Below, in pieces: positions 1 to 11,873 of a stretch of DNA of 64,000 nt. The first letter of the stretch is position 1. The number at the start of each line of letters is the position of its first letter. The stretch lies in the NCBI RefSeq assembly GCF_013407925.2, contig NZ_CP060201.1, positions 4,263,001 to 4,327,000 on the forward strand, given 5' to 3'. The notes under the pieces are model-generated. The model did not search any database. It was given only the letters and a program-made list of their open reading frames with translations, and was not told the DNA's origin. Position numbers and translations under genes: made by a program. This stretch comes from Pseudomonas protegens (GTDB lineage: Bacteria > Pseudomonadota > Gammaproteobacteria > Pseudomonadales > Pseudomonadaceae).

Positions 1-1529
1 TCTTCCGGGTGCAGGAGGATTTCCCAGAAGTACTCGCCCATCTGGTGCAGTTCGGTCTTGTTGTAGCCCAGGGTCTGGCCCAGGTGGTGGTTGCTGAAGA
101 TCATCCGTTGGCTGATCACATCCTGCACATACAGGTGATCGGGCACGGTGCGCACCACGTCGGACCAGAACCCCTCGCGCTCCAGCAGCGACAGCTCGAT
201 CAGCTTGCGACTGGTGATGTCGCTGATGCTGAGGATCACCGCGCTGTAGTCCTCGACGGCCTCAGGCAGGCGCAGGACCAGCCACAGGTGCTGGTCATTG
301 CCCTGGGCGTCGCTGAGCTTGATTTCCAGTTCCAGCTGTTTCTGCTGGTTGACCACCGCTTCCAGCAATTGGCTGCCGATCGCGTTGCCGTTCTTCGGGC
401 AGCCTTCGATCAGCAGTTGCCAGGCCTGGTCGCTGGATTCGACATTGAGCAGGCGCAGAGCCACCTGATTGACTTCGGTGATGCGCAATTCGCGCAGCAG
501 TTGCTGGCGATGGTCCGGATGGCTGGCCTGCCAGCGCTTGAGCTGGTCGCTGTTGTGCACATGGTGTTTGTCGAGCAATTCCGGAAGCCCGGCGATATCC
601 ATGACGCACAGGGCCACGCCGGTGCCTTCGAAAATGTCCTGGTAGCGCCGCCGGCCCTCGTGCAACTGGCGCTGGCGCCGGCGCATGTTCAACAGGGCGA
701 TCACCGGCAGCAGGGAGAAGGCCAGGCCCAACAGGCATTTGCCAATAAAGGCCGGCAGCAGTTCCTCGATCACGGCCTGCTGGTCGAACAGGCCGCGCAG
801 TTGCCAGTCACTGTTGCTCAGGGGCACCAGCAGTGCGCTGTCGGCCATTTCATCGGGTTCCAGCATGCCCGGGGTCGGGGTGCTGTGCTCGTCGCGCTTG
901 ATCACCTGGCGGCTGAGGCGGTTCTCGATCACCCAGGTCGGCTTGAAGCTCCCTTCGCTCTGGCGCACCAGGGTCTGCAGGAAGCTGGGCGCCAGGCGCA
1001 GTACCCAGTAGCTGGGGCTGGCGCCGCTGGACTGGTGCAGCAGCACATGCACCACCGAACCGTCGGCGGGGTTGCTGTAGTAGTAGCGCTGCAAGTGGCT
1101 GCGCTGGATCAGCTCGGCGAGCCAGGGGGCGTCATGGCTGTCGCTGGCACTGTCGCTGAGTATCTGGCCGGAGGCGTCCAGCAAGGCAAAGCTGCGCACA
1201 TCCGGCAAGGAGCGCTGGAGCTTGTGCAGCAATTGCTGCTGTTGCTGGCTGTCCTGGGGCGATTCGACGATCGGTAGCAGATTGAGGGCGATCTGCGCAT
1301 TGAGTGCCAGGTTCAGGCTCAGGTGGTCGGCCAGTTCGGCACTGTAGTCGATTGCTTGTTGACGCTGGTTCTTGCGGGTCTGCTGCAGTTGATCGAGCAG
1401 TTGCCAGAACAACAGAGCCAGGAGCAGCAGCACCAGCGTTGCCAGTGCGCCTTTGAGTGTGCCCCGCAAAGGATAGGCCGACGCGGAGGCTTTAGCGCGC
1501 GCGGGCTGTGGCGAAATGACGTTGGACAA
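1..1529 (-). CDS. morA: MorA-like c-di-GMP sensor protein, N-terminal part (runs off left edge)
   Basis: About 509 residues are visible; the rest lies beyond position 1. The N-terminus has a membrane segment (about residues 20-42, rich in Leu), a roughly 200-residue periplasmic-type sensor region, a second membrane segment ending in a basic MRRRQRQ stretch, and then two PAS-like regions (ITSRKLIELSLLEREGFW joins them). This matches the sensory half of MorA, a membrane protein that in P. aeruginosa continues into GGDEF and EAL domains making and degrading c-di-GMP. Those domains are outside the window, so enzymatic activity is inferred. The start is a TTG at 1527-1529 preceded by AGGA; no ATG fits upstream in frame. 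The ettA gene diverges from it, the same neighbourhood as PA4601/PA4595. Other PAS-GGDEF-EAL proteins remain possible. Confidence 0.65.
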   Translation of the reverse strand, partial: MSNVISPQPARAKASASAYPLRGTLKGALATLVLLLLALLFWQLLDQLQQTRKNQRQQAIDYSAELADHLSLNLALNAQIALNLLPIVESPQDSQQQQQLLHKLQRSLPDVRSFALLDASGQILSDSASDSHDAPWLAELIQRSHLQRYYYSNPADGSVVHVLLHQSSGASPSYWVLRLAPSFLQTLVRQSEGSFKPTWVIENRLSRQVIKRDEHSTPTPGMLEPDEMADSALLVPLSNSDWQLRGLFDQQAVIEELLPAFIGKCLLGLAFSLLPVIALLNMRRRQRQLHEGRRRYQDIFEGTGVALCVMDIAGLPELLDKHHVHNSDQLKRWQASHPDHRQQLLRELRITEVNQVALRLLNVESSDQAWQLLIEGCPKNGNAIGSQLLEAVVNQQKQLELEIKLSDAQGNDQHLWLVLRLPEAVEDYSAVILSISDITSRKLIELSLLEREGFWSDVVRTVPDHLYVQDVISQRMIFSNHHLGQTLGYNKTELHQMGEYFWEILLHPE

Positions 1530-1811
1530 GCTGTGATCCTGCGGTTTGGCTGGGCTGGCGCGACGTGCACTATAAGCCGGACGCCCGAAGGGCGGCTAGC
1601 ATGCCTTGAGTTGTGGCAAAGTGCCAGTCCCGCCTGGCTGGACCTGGGTCGTGCATTGAGGTAGTTTTGCCGGTTACGCGGGAGCGTTCCAGCTCCAGAC
1701 CATCAGGCTTTTTCCGCCCGTCGGTGTTGATCATGGTCAATGCCGGCGCTGCGCATGGCCTGGCCCGGGCCCGGCCCGTTCTATTCATCAGTCACTGACG
1801 CTAGGTTCACC

Positions 1812-3476
<1,665 letters not shown>

Positions 3477-3497
3477 TCGGCCCGCTGCTTGAAACAA

Positions 3498-3524
3498 ACG
3501 GAGCCTTCGGGCTCCGTTTTTTTT
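3498..3524 (+). terminator. Intrinsic terminator of ettA
   Basis: An 8-bp perfect stem (ACGGAGCC / GGCTCCGT) with a TTCG tetraloop is followed by eight T residues. Confidence 0.92.
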
Positions 3525-3664
3525 CGTGCGTCGGCCAGCCGATTCCTAGAGCAATACGGCTGTGGCGCTGGGCGTTGGCTGGCCGGCGAAGGGTTTTCTG
3601 CGACTCCCCAAAAGCGTGCGGACCTTGCAATTTGTGCCACCAAATCCGTGCACAAAACCCCTGA

Positions 3665-5137
<1,473 letters not shown>

Positions 5138-5143
5138 GGCGTC

Positions 5144-5638
5144 TCAGGCCGGTTCGATGCGGATGATTTCGATCAGCTGATTGCCCGCCGGCCGTTGCCA
5201 CAGAACCTCGTCACCGGGTTGTGCTCCCAACAGGGCACGACCCAGGGGCGAGGCCCAGTTGATCAGACCCCGAGCCGCATCGGCTTGATCCTCCCCGACC
5301 AGTTGCACGCTTTGCTGATGATCCTGTTCATCGGCGAAGGTCACGCGGCTGCCGATCTGTACCTTGTTGGTCGAAGTGGCCGCCGTGACCACCTGGGCGC
5401 TGTGCAGGCGCTGGGTGAAATAACGCAGGTCGCGCTCCAGCTCGGCCAGCCGCTGCTGGTCCGCGTCGTCCCCCTGATCATGCTGCTCACTGTGCTGGCT
5501 GTGCAGCAGGGCGACTTTAGCCTGCAGTTCGGCAAAGCCCTGGGGCGTGACGTAGTTGGGCTGGTCGCTGATCTGGCGTTCCACCGGTTGCTCGGCCTGG
5601 GCTGCGGCCTGATCTTCATTGACGAAAGCGCGGCTCAT
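5144..5638 (-). CDS. GreA/GreB-family elongation factor-like protein
   Basis: 164 residues. The N-terminal half is a Gln/Glu-rich helical region (about 30-90) that could form the Gre coiled coil. The C-terminal half, with VQIGSRVTFADE, NWASPLGRALLGAQPGDEV and a final IEIIRI, resembles the FKBP-like domain of GreA/GreB. Gre factors bind the RNA polymerase secondary channel and rescue backtracked complexes. The Asp-Glu tip residues needed for cleavage cannot be assigned by eye, so it may be a Gre-like regulator such as Rnk rather than a true GreB. The ATG at 5638 has a strong CCAGGAG site. A longer reading frame upstream lacks such a site and overlaps the promoter region. Confidence 0.75.
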   Translation of the reverse strand: MSRAFVNEDQAAAQAEQPVERQISDQPNYVTPQGFAELQAKVALLHSQHSEQHDQGDDADQQRLAELERDLRYFTQRLHSAQVVTAATSTNKVQIGSRVTFADEQDHQQSVQLVGEDQADAARGLINWASPLGRALLGAQPGDEVLWQRPAGNQLIEIIRIEPA

Positions 5639-5709
5639 GATGTGCTCCTGGAGTGGAGGGCTGGACCATGGTCGCAGGCTTTTGAACCGGGCAGTTGCCT
5701 GAAAGCGAC

Positions 5710-6066
5710 CTATTGCGAGCGATAGGCCCGGGCCGCGTCGCGGTCCTTTTCCTGTTGCCAGGCCCGTTCCCGCTCGTCCCAGTGCCGCGTTCGATAGTCG
5801 TTGCGGTCCTGATTCTCCAGCATCGCCTGGCATTGGCGGAAACCGTCGTCCCAGCCTGCGGCGTATTGCGGCTCCTTGAGGTAGCGCGGCACGTCCTTGC
5901 GGAACTCCCCGCGTATCGACCCCGCCGCCTGGCGTCCACTGACGCAGCCCGCGTCGAAGCCGTCGACAAAGGCCGGCGGATAGCCTTGCTTGAGCAAATA
6001 CTCGTGGTTCGACTCACAACCACCGATCAGGGCCAGTGCCAGCACCGCCCCAGCATAACGCCACAT
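5710..6066 (-). CDS. Small lipoprotein of unknown function
   Basis: 118 residues beginning MWRYAGAVLALALIGGC: a short hydrophobic signal followed by the lipobox LIGGC, so the mature protein should be lipid-anchored at the Cys. The rest is hydrophilic, rich in Arg/Asp/Gln, with GYPPAFVDGFDAGCVSGRQAAG and later YAAGWDDGFRQC. The two similar 'xxGxxDGF' segments suggest a small repeated fold. The ATG at 6066 is preferred because GGGAG lies seven bases upstream; a GTG seven codons earlier would lengthen the signal with MKPGSFW. No function is assigned. Confidence 0.75.
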   Translation of the reverse strand: MWRYAGAVLALALIGGCESNHEYLLKQGYPPAFVDGFDAGCVSGRQAAGSIRGEFRKDVPRYLKEPQYAAGWDDGFRQCQAMLENQDRNDYRTRHWDERERAWQQEKDRDAARAYRSQ

Positions 6067-6165
6067 CCAGAAACTCCCGGGCTTCACCTGAGTGAAGTCT
6101 AGAAGGGCGATTGTCGGCGAGGCGTGAAAACCTTGTCGCTAACAGCTCGAAGCTTGCGGCTGCGC

Positions 6166-8019
6166 TTAATAGTGATACCACTTGAGTTCGAGCAGCACTT
6201 CGTTGACCGGGGTCGCCAACTGGCTGAACTGCCGTTGCGCGCTCAAACGCAGGCCCAGGTTGCGCGACAGTTCCCATTGCTGGTTGAGGCTCAGGCTGCG
6301 GCGCACTTCGCCATTGGTGAAGTAATCGCCCTTGGCTTCAAGGCTGAAGTTGCCCAGCGGGTTCTTCCACAGCAGCCCGGAGTTGAAGCCTGCCGCCGGG
6401 GCGATGAAACCGGCGAAATCGGCGTTGTGCTCGACCCGCACGGTGCCCAGGGCAAAACCCAGCGTGTCTTCGCCCAGCTGCCAGGTGCCACCGGCACCAC
6501 CGTTGACATGGCTGACCAGGGTTTCGTCGTCGTGCTTGCCCGGCACCCGTTCCAGGCCACCGGTGACCTGCCAGGACCAGGGTTGCAGCAGCTCGTTGCG
6601 TGGGGTGAGGGAGCGGATGGTGGCTAGGTCCAGCTGTTGCAGCTGCCAGTGGTTGCCTTCGTACTGGCGCAGTTTCATCTGCAGGATTTCGATCTGTGCC
6701 CCCAGGGGAAAGCCTTCGGCGTTGTCGTTCAGGTCGTGATAGGCCATGCGCAGGCCGTACTCGGCAAAGGCCTTGTCGTCCCGGGTGCCGACCCCCAGTT
6801 GCCAGGTGCGGGACTGGTGGCCGTCTTCCGGCAGGCCGGGCCGCTTTATTTGCAGCTCTGGCGCCGGGTTCTGGTTGATCGCCCGCAGCAGCTCGAAGCT
6901 GCGCTGGGAACGCTCGGCATCGCGCTCCAGGCCGTTGGCCCGGTAGCGCTCAAGGCGGTAGGCGGCATCGACGATCAAGGCCTGGCGGTCCCGGGGCAGG
7001 GCCTTGAATGGGCCTGTCTGCAATTGTTTCTGATCGGCGCTGACCTTGAGGACCCACTGCTGTTCGTCGTGGCTCAGGGGCTGGGCGCGGCTGAGCAGCT
7101 CCCGCTCACGGGACGGGCGATAGTCGATCTTCTCCACCAGGCCGGCGTCCTTGACTGCCTTGACCGTGTCGGTGGGAATGGCGGTCAGGGGGAACTGGCC
7201 GGTCAGGCGCAGGCTGGGGCGAGCCACCTGCAGCAGTTCCAGCAGGCGGTAGGAGCAGTTCTCGTCGAAGAAGAAGTAGTCGAACTTGATCTGCTTGAGT
7301 TCCCAGACGTGCTCCACCATGCGTTCGGTTTCGGCTTGTGTCAGGTTCAGCCGGTATTCCCACAGGTCGCGGTTTTCCAGGCTGCGGTATTCCGAGAGCT
7401 TTTCCTGGTAGGGCACCAGGGCGAACAGTCCCGGGTAGCCGCCCATCAGGCCTTTCCAGGCGTACAGAATGCTGTTGTCGGACCCTTCGATGTAAGCGCC
7501 GAAGTTGATCGCGTAGCTGAGCAGGGCGGTGTGGTTGCTCTGCACGTCGGCCTGGTCGATGCGCAGCAGGGTGTGGCCGAACATCGACGACGGGCTGTTC
7601 AAGTACGCGGCGGGAAAGATCATCACCGTGCTGTGGGGCGAGACATCCTTGAACCACTGGTTGAATTCGGCGCACTCCACTCGCGGCAAATCGTTCAGGC
7701 CCAGTTGGGCCTTGAGCCAGCGGGTGCGGGATGGGTAGACGCACTGGGCATGCCGGTCACCCGCGTCGGCCGGGGCGTAGAGGGCTTTCAGGGTGGCGGC
7801 CAGCTCGGCATCGGGGTGGTGGGCGCCGTCGGCCGCGAGGAAGAACTTCGGGTCGCTGACGTAACTGCGCCAGCCGCCGAGCTTGGCGGTTTCGTAATGG
7901 CCGATGGAAATCCAGAAGGGGTCGTGGGCCAGTTGCTGCAAACGTTGAGGGTCGATCTGGGGCGCGGCATACAGCGGGGCGCAGACACAGAGCGCCAGGT
8001 AGGCAAGGCGTTTGAGCAT
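6166..8019 (-). CDS. DUF4105 (Lnb-type) secreted protein
   Basis: 617 residues with a signal peptide (MLKRLAYLALCVCAPLYA). The DUF4105/Lnb N-terminal region contains CAEFNQWF, PSSMFGHTLLRID and a downstream FFFDENCSYRLLELL; the conserved His and Cys in these resemble papain-like NlpC/P60 active-site arrangements. The C-terminal 250 residues have alternating strands and end in ELKWYHY, reminiscent of an outer-membrane beta barrel. It probably acts in the periplasm or outer membrane; substrate unknown. The ATG at 8019 is chosen over one nine codons upstream because it starts directly at the signal peptide. A terminator from the upstream gene separates it from the DUF3015 gene. Confidence 0.78.
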   Translation of the reverse strand: MLKRLAYLALCVCAPLYAAPQIDPQRLQQLAHDPFWISIGHYETAKLGGWRSYVSDPKFFLAADGAHHPDAELAATLKALYAPADAGDRHAQCVYPSRTRWLKAQLGLNDLPRVECAEFNQWFKDVSPHSTVMIFPAAYLNSPSSMFGHTLLRIDQADVQSNHTALLSYAINFGAYIEGSDNSILYAWKGLMGGYPGLFALVPYQEKLSEYRSLENRDLWEYRLNLTQAETERMVEHVWELKQIKFDYFFFDENCSYRLLELLQVARPSLRLTGQFPLTAIPTDTVKAVKDAGLVEKIDYRPSRERELLSRAQPLSHDEQQWVLKVSADQKQLQTGPFKALPRDRQALIVDAAYRLERYRANGLERDAERSQRSFELLRAINQNPAPELQIKRPGLPEDGHQSRTWQLGVGTRDDKAFAEYGLRMAYHDLNDNAEGFPLGAQIEILQMKLRQYEGNHWQLQQLDLATIRSLTPRNELLQPWSWQVTGGLERVPGKHDDETLVSHVNGGAGGTWQLGEDTLGFALGTVRVEHNADFAGFIAPAAGFNSGLLWKNPLGNFSLEAKGDYFTNGEVRRSLSLNQQWELSRNLGLRLSAQRQFSQLATPVNEVLLELKWYHY

Positions 8020-8070
8020 GGTGGGCAACTTAAGTCGGAAATACAAAGACCCAAGATGGGCAAGGTCCGG

Positions 8071-8101
8071 AAAACAAAACCCGCTCCCCGGAGGAAGCGG
8101 G
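8071..8101 (-). terminator. Intrinsic terminator of the DUF3015 gene
   Basis: On the minus strand, CCCGCT and AGCGGG pair around a ten-base loop and are followed by TTTTGTTTT. It lies 11 bases after the stop of the gene at 8112-8600. Confidence 0.82.
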
Positions 8102-8111
8102 CGGGTCGAGC

Positions 8112-8600
8112 TTAAGCGGGAGTGGCGTATTTCGCCAGGCGCGCATCGTTCTTCAACACGGCCAGGGTATTGGTGTGCACATCTTCCGCGGTCACGTCAG
8201 CCTTGCTGAAGATCTGTTGGAAGTGTTCGTGGGTCACCGCGGCAAAATGCGCACGGTCTTCAGGGGCTACGCCGAGTACCACGGCATAGGTGGTCAGGGC
8301 TTCGCCTTGCCCCTTGGCCATGTCTTCGGAGAGCTCGTTCATCATGCCGTTCATGGCGAACCAGGACTTGCCGCCGTAGGTCAGCGATGCGTTGGTGGAG
8401 CAACCGTTGGTGCCGGAGGTCATGCCAAAGGTGGCGTTGCCGGAGGTGCCGTTGGTGGTGGAGGCCAGGAAGTGCGCCGGAGTGCCACGCTGGCCTTGGA
8501 ACAGCATGTTGCCCCAGCCGCAATCCGGACCGCCGGGCGCTTGAGCCATGGCGTTGAGGGATACAGCGGTGAAAAGAGTACCGAGAAGAATCCGTTTCAT
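8112..8600 (-). CDS. DUF3015 exported protein
   Basis: 162 residues with a clear signal peptide (MKRILLGTLFTAVSLNAMAQA). The mature part has the DUF3015 features PDCGWGNMLFQGQ, ATFGMTSGTNGC and a conserved WFAMNGMMNELSEDMAKGQGEAL. Two Cys (PDCG and NGCS) could form a disulfide in the periplasm. Function unknown. It has its own terminator, so it is probably monocistronic. Confidence 0.82.
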   Translation of the reverse strand: MKRILLGTLFTAVSLNAMAQAPGGPDCGWGNMLFQGQRGTPAHFLASTTNGTSGNATFGMTSGTNGCSTNASLTYGGKSWFAMNGMMNELSEDMAKGQGEALTTYAVVLGVAPEDRAHFAAVTHEHFQQIFSKADVTAEDVHTNTLAVLKNDARLAKYATPA

Positions 8601-8876
8601 AGCGTTGTTCTCTTTGTGTGCATACCAATGGACGGGGGAGACTGGCCCGTGGGGGCACCAGTGGGCCGGTTATCTATCCAGCCGCGCAGTTTGGAGTTTA
8701 GGCAGGTTCCCTGGGTTCCGTGATTTTTTACAAACAGTGCCTGAAACAGCTGGTTTTATTTGCCGGGGGTGGGCGTATCCGGCTTGTCTATGCTTTCCCC
8801 TGAGGCGCGCCTTGCCAGCCGGGCATACCCGGCGCCAGAATGCCGCCATCTGCCCCGCCTGATGTAAGGAAGCCCG

Positions 8877-11315
8877 ATGCCTGATCCTGTTGCTGCCAGC
8901 CTGCGTCTCGCGCCTGAAGCGCTGACCCGCCCTTTCTCTGCTGAACAGTTCAGCTTCTCGACCACCAATGATTTGGAGCCCTTTCGCGGTGTGCTTGGCC
9001 AGGAACGTGCGGTCGAAGCCTTGCAGTTTGGCGTGGCCATGCCGCGCCCCGGTTACAACGTGTTTGTCATGGGCGAGCCGGGCACCGGCCGCTTCTCCTT
9101 CGTCAAACGCTACCTGAAAGCCGAAGGCAAACGCTTGCAGACCCCGTCCGACTGGGTCTACGTCAACAATTTCGACGAGCCCAGGGAGCCTAGGGCGCTG
9201 GAGTTGCCGGCCGGTGCCGCCGGCAGCTTCATCAGCGACATCAACGGCCTGATCGACAACCTGCTGGCGACCTTCCCGGCGGTTTTCGAGCATCCGTCCT
9301 ATCAGCAGAAGAAGAGCGCCATCGACCGCGCCTTCAACCAGCGTTATGACCGCGCCCTGGATGTGATCGAGCGTCTGGCCCTGGAAAAGGACGTGGCGCT
9401 GTACCGCGACAGCAGCAACATCGCCTTTACCCCGATGTTCGATGGCAAGGCCCTGGACGAAGCCGAGTTCGCTCAGTTGCCGGAGGCCGATCGCGAGCGC
9501 TTCCACGAGGACATTTCCGCCCTGGAAGAACGCCTCAACGAAGAACTGGCGAGCCTGCCGCAATGGAAGCGCGAGTCGAGCAACCAGTTGCGCCAGCTCA
9601 ACGAAGAAACCATCACCCTGGCCTTGCAGCCCTTGCTCGCGCCGCTGTCCGAGAAGTACGCGGAAAACGCCGCGGTCTGTGGATACCTGCAGGCCATGCA
9701 GGTCTATCTGCTGAAGACCGTGGTCGAGCAGTTGGTGGACGACAGCAAGACCGACGCGGTGGCGCGCAAGCTGCTGGAAGAGCAGTACTGCCCGAGCCTG
9801 GTGGTGGGTCACCCGGCCAGTGGCGGCGCGCCGGTGGTGTTCGAGCCGCATCCGACCTACGACAATCTGTTTGGCCGGATCGAGTACAGCACCGACCAGG
9901 GCGCGCTCTACACCACCTACCGGCAACTGCGTCCCGGTGCCTTGCATCGGGCCAATGGCGGCTTCCTGATCCTGGAGGCCGAAAAGATGCTCAGCGAGCC
10001 CTTTGTCTGGGACGCCCTCAAGCGTGCCTTGCAGTCGCGCAAGCTGAAGATGGAGTCGCCGCTGGGCGAGATGGGGCGCCTGGCCACCGTGACCCTGACG
10101 CCGCAGATGATCCCGTTGCAGGTCAAGGTCATCATCATCGGTGCCCGCCAGCTGTATTACACGCTGCAGGACCTGGACCCGGACTTCCAGGAGATGTTCC
10201 GGGTGCTGGTGGATTTCGACGAAGACATTCCGATGGTGGACGAGAGCCTGGAGCAATTCGCCCAACTGCTCAAAACCCGTACCTCGGAAGAGGGCATGGC
10301 GCCGCTGACGGCCGATGCCGTGGCGCGCCTGGCCACCTACAGTGCGCGTCTGGCGGAACACCAGGGGCGCCTCTCGGCGCGGATTGGCGATCTGTTCCAG
10401 CTGGTCAGCGAGGCCGACTTCATCCGTCACCTGGCCTCGGACGAAATGACCGACGCCGGGCACATCGAACGAGCGTTGAAGGCCAAGGCCACGCGTACCG
10501 GTCGGGTGTCGGCGCGGATTCTCGACGACATGCTGGCCGGGATCATCCTGATCGACACCGACGGCGCGGCCGTGGGCAAGTGCAACGGCCTGACGGTGCT
10601 GGAAGTCGGGGACTCGGCGTTCGGGGTGCCGGCGCGGATTTCCGCCACGGTGTATCCCGGTGGCAGCGGCATTGTCGACATCGAGCGTGAGGTCAATCTT
10701 GGCCAGCCGATCCACTCCAAGGGGGTGATGATCCTGACCGGTTACCTGGGCAGTCGTTATGCCCAGGAGTTCCCTCTGGCGATTTCCGCGAGCATTGCCC
10801 TGGAGCAGTCCTACGGCTATGTGGACGGCGACAGTGCTTCCCTGGGCGAGGCCTGCACGTTGATTTCGGCGCTGTCGAAAACTCCGCTCAAGCAGTGTTT
10901 CGCCATCACCGGCTCGATCAACCAGTTCGGTGAAGTGCAGGCGGTGGGCGGGGTCAACGAGAAGATCGAAGGCTTCTTCCGCCTGTGCGAGGCTCGCGGT
11001 CTGACGGGGGAGCAGGGAGCGATCATTCCCCAGGCCAACGTGGCCACCCTGATGCTCGACGAGAAAGTGCTGCAGGCGGTGCGTGCCGGGCAGTTCCACG
11101 TCTACGCGGTGCGTCAGGCCGATGAGGCCCTGAGCCTGCTGGTGGGGGAGCCGGCCGGTGAGCCGGATGCCGAAGGGCAGTTCCCAGAAGGCAGCGTCAA
11201 TGCGCGGGTGGTGGAGCGTCTGCGGGTCATCGCCGAGATGATCAGTGAAGAGGATCTCAAGGAGGCGGAAAAGGAGTTGGCGCAAGAGGCGCTGAGCGAA
11301 ACCAAGCCCGCGTGA
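8877..11315 (+). CDS. Lon-like (S16, AAA_32-type) protease
   Basis: 812 residues, soluble. The C-terminal third is a Lon protease domain with the Ser-Lys dyad: Ser653 in GDSASLGEAC and Lys696 in GGVNEKIEG. A Lon-like AAA module precedes it, including GGFLILEAEKML (Walker-B-like). The nucleotide-binding loop near residues 66-74 reads GEPGTGRFS, so the usual Walker A Lys is Arg. It lacks the classical LAN N-domain of LonA and resembles the YcbZ/PA4576 group of putative ATP-dependent proteases. Substrates unknown. It stands alone, with about 275 bases upstream to a divergent gene. The ATG at 8877 follows a TAAGGAAG ribosome site. Confidence 0.88.
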   Translation: MPDPVAASLRLAPEALTRPFSAEQFSFSTTNDLEPFRGVLGQERAVEALQFGVAMPRPGYNVFVMGEPGTGRFSFVKRYLKAEGKRLQTPSDWVYVNNFDEPREPRALELPAGAAGSFISDINGLIDNLLATFPAVFEHPSYQQKKSAIDRAFNQRYDRALDVIERLALEKDVALYRDSSNIAFTPMFDGKALDEAEFAQLPEADRERFHEDISALEERLNEELASLPQWKRESSNQLRQLNEETITLALQPLLAPLSEKYAENAAVCGYLQAMQVYLLKTVVEQLVDDSKTDAVARKLLEEQYCPSLVVGHPASGGAPVVFEPHPTYDNLFGRIEYSTDQGALYTTYRQLRPGALHRANGGFLILEAEKMLSEPFVWDALKRALQSRKLKMESPLGEMGRLATVTLTPQMIPLQVKVIIIGARQLYYTLQDLDPDFQEMFRVLVDFDEDIPMVDESLEQFAQLLKTRTSEEGMAPLTADAVARLATYSARLAEHQGRLSARIGDLFQLVSEADFIRHLASDEMTDAGHIERALKAKATRTGRVSARILDDMLAGIILIDTDGAAVGKCNGLTVLEVGDSAFGVPARISATVYPGGSGIVDIEREVNLGQPIHSKGVMILTGYLGSRYAQEFPLAISASIALEQSYGYVDGDSASLGEACTLISALSKTPLKQCFAITGSINQFGEVQAVGGVNEKIEGFFRLCEARGLTGEQGAIIPQANVATLMLDEKVLQAVRAGQFHVYAVRQADEALSLLVGEPAGEPDAEGQFPEGSVNARVVERLRVIAEMISEEDLKEAEKELAQEALSETKPA

Positions 11316-11528
11316 TGGCTGTCGATGGCGAGGGCGGTGTCCCTCGCTGTCGGCGTCGGGAGTCTGACGTCAATTTGACAAAATAGACCATTCGGCGCCT
11401 GTTGGATCGCTCAACTTTGTTTATCAGGCTTTTCTTCTATTCTCAGGGCAAGGAGAACGACAGTCGTCGCTGGATCGAAACAGTCCTCAATTGAAGACTG
11501 AATAGTGGTTCTACCGAGGGTCGCCGCC

Positions 11529-11852
11529 ATGTCGCGCAACCTTTGTCTCACCCGCCAATGCCTTGGCCTGGTTACCCGTATCGAATGCAGTGTCCGCCCA
11601 CTGGCGGGGGACAACGGTATGTGGACTCTTCTCTTCGCCGCCGGAATGGCCGGTGAACAACCCTCAGCGATCAAGTCCCAGGGACCGTTTTGTGGCCCCG
11701 TGGTCGCCGAATCGATCCTCGATTCGATCGTTGAAAGCCTGACCACTCACGGCTATCAACTGGCCAACGATCCGCAGATCTGGTGCCTGCATCTGCAGGC
11801 CCAACTGCGTCAGATCAATGGCGAACGGGTACGCGGCGCCGGCGACTTCTAG
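11529..11852 (+). CDS. Conserved hypothetical protein
   Basis: 107 residues, soluble, no signal. It contains two Cys near the start (LCLTRQC, RIEC) and a C-terminal helix-rich part (IVESLTTHGYQLANDPQIWCLHLQAQLRQING). I do not recognise a family with a known role; a gene occupies the same place in P. aeruginosa. The ATG at 11529 has GAGGG eight bases upstream and is preferred over a GTG eight codons earlier. Confidence 0.68.
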   Translation: MSRNLCLTRQCLGLVTRIECSVRPLAGDNGMWTLLFAAGMAGEQPSAIKSQGPFCGPVVAESILDSIVESLTTHGYQLANDPQIWCLHLQAQLRQINGERVRGAGDF

Positions 11853-11873
11853 TTCCAGCCCGAGCCCTGGTGT

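Noticed and set aside
8670..11285. 871-codon minus-strand frame opposite the Lon-like gene
   Set aside because: Shadow of a clear protease gene; low-complexity Arg/Gln/His-rich product with no motif.
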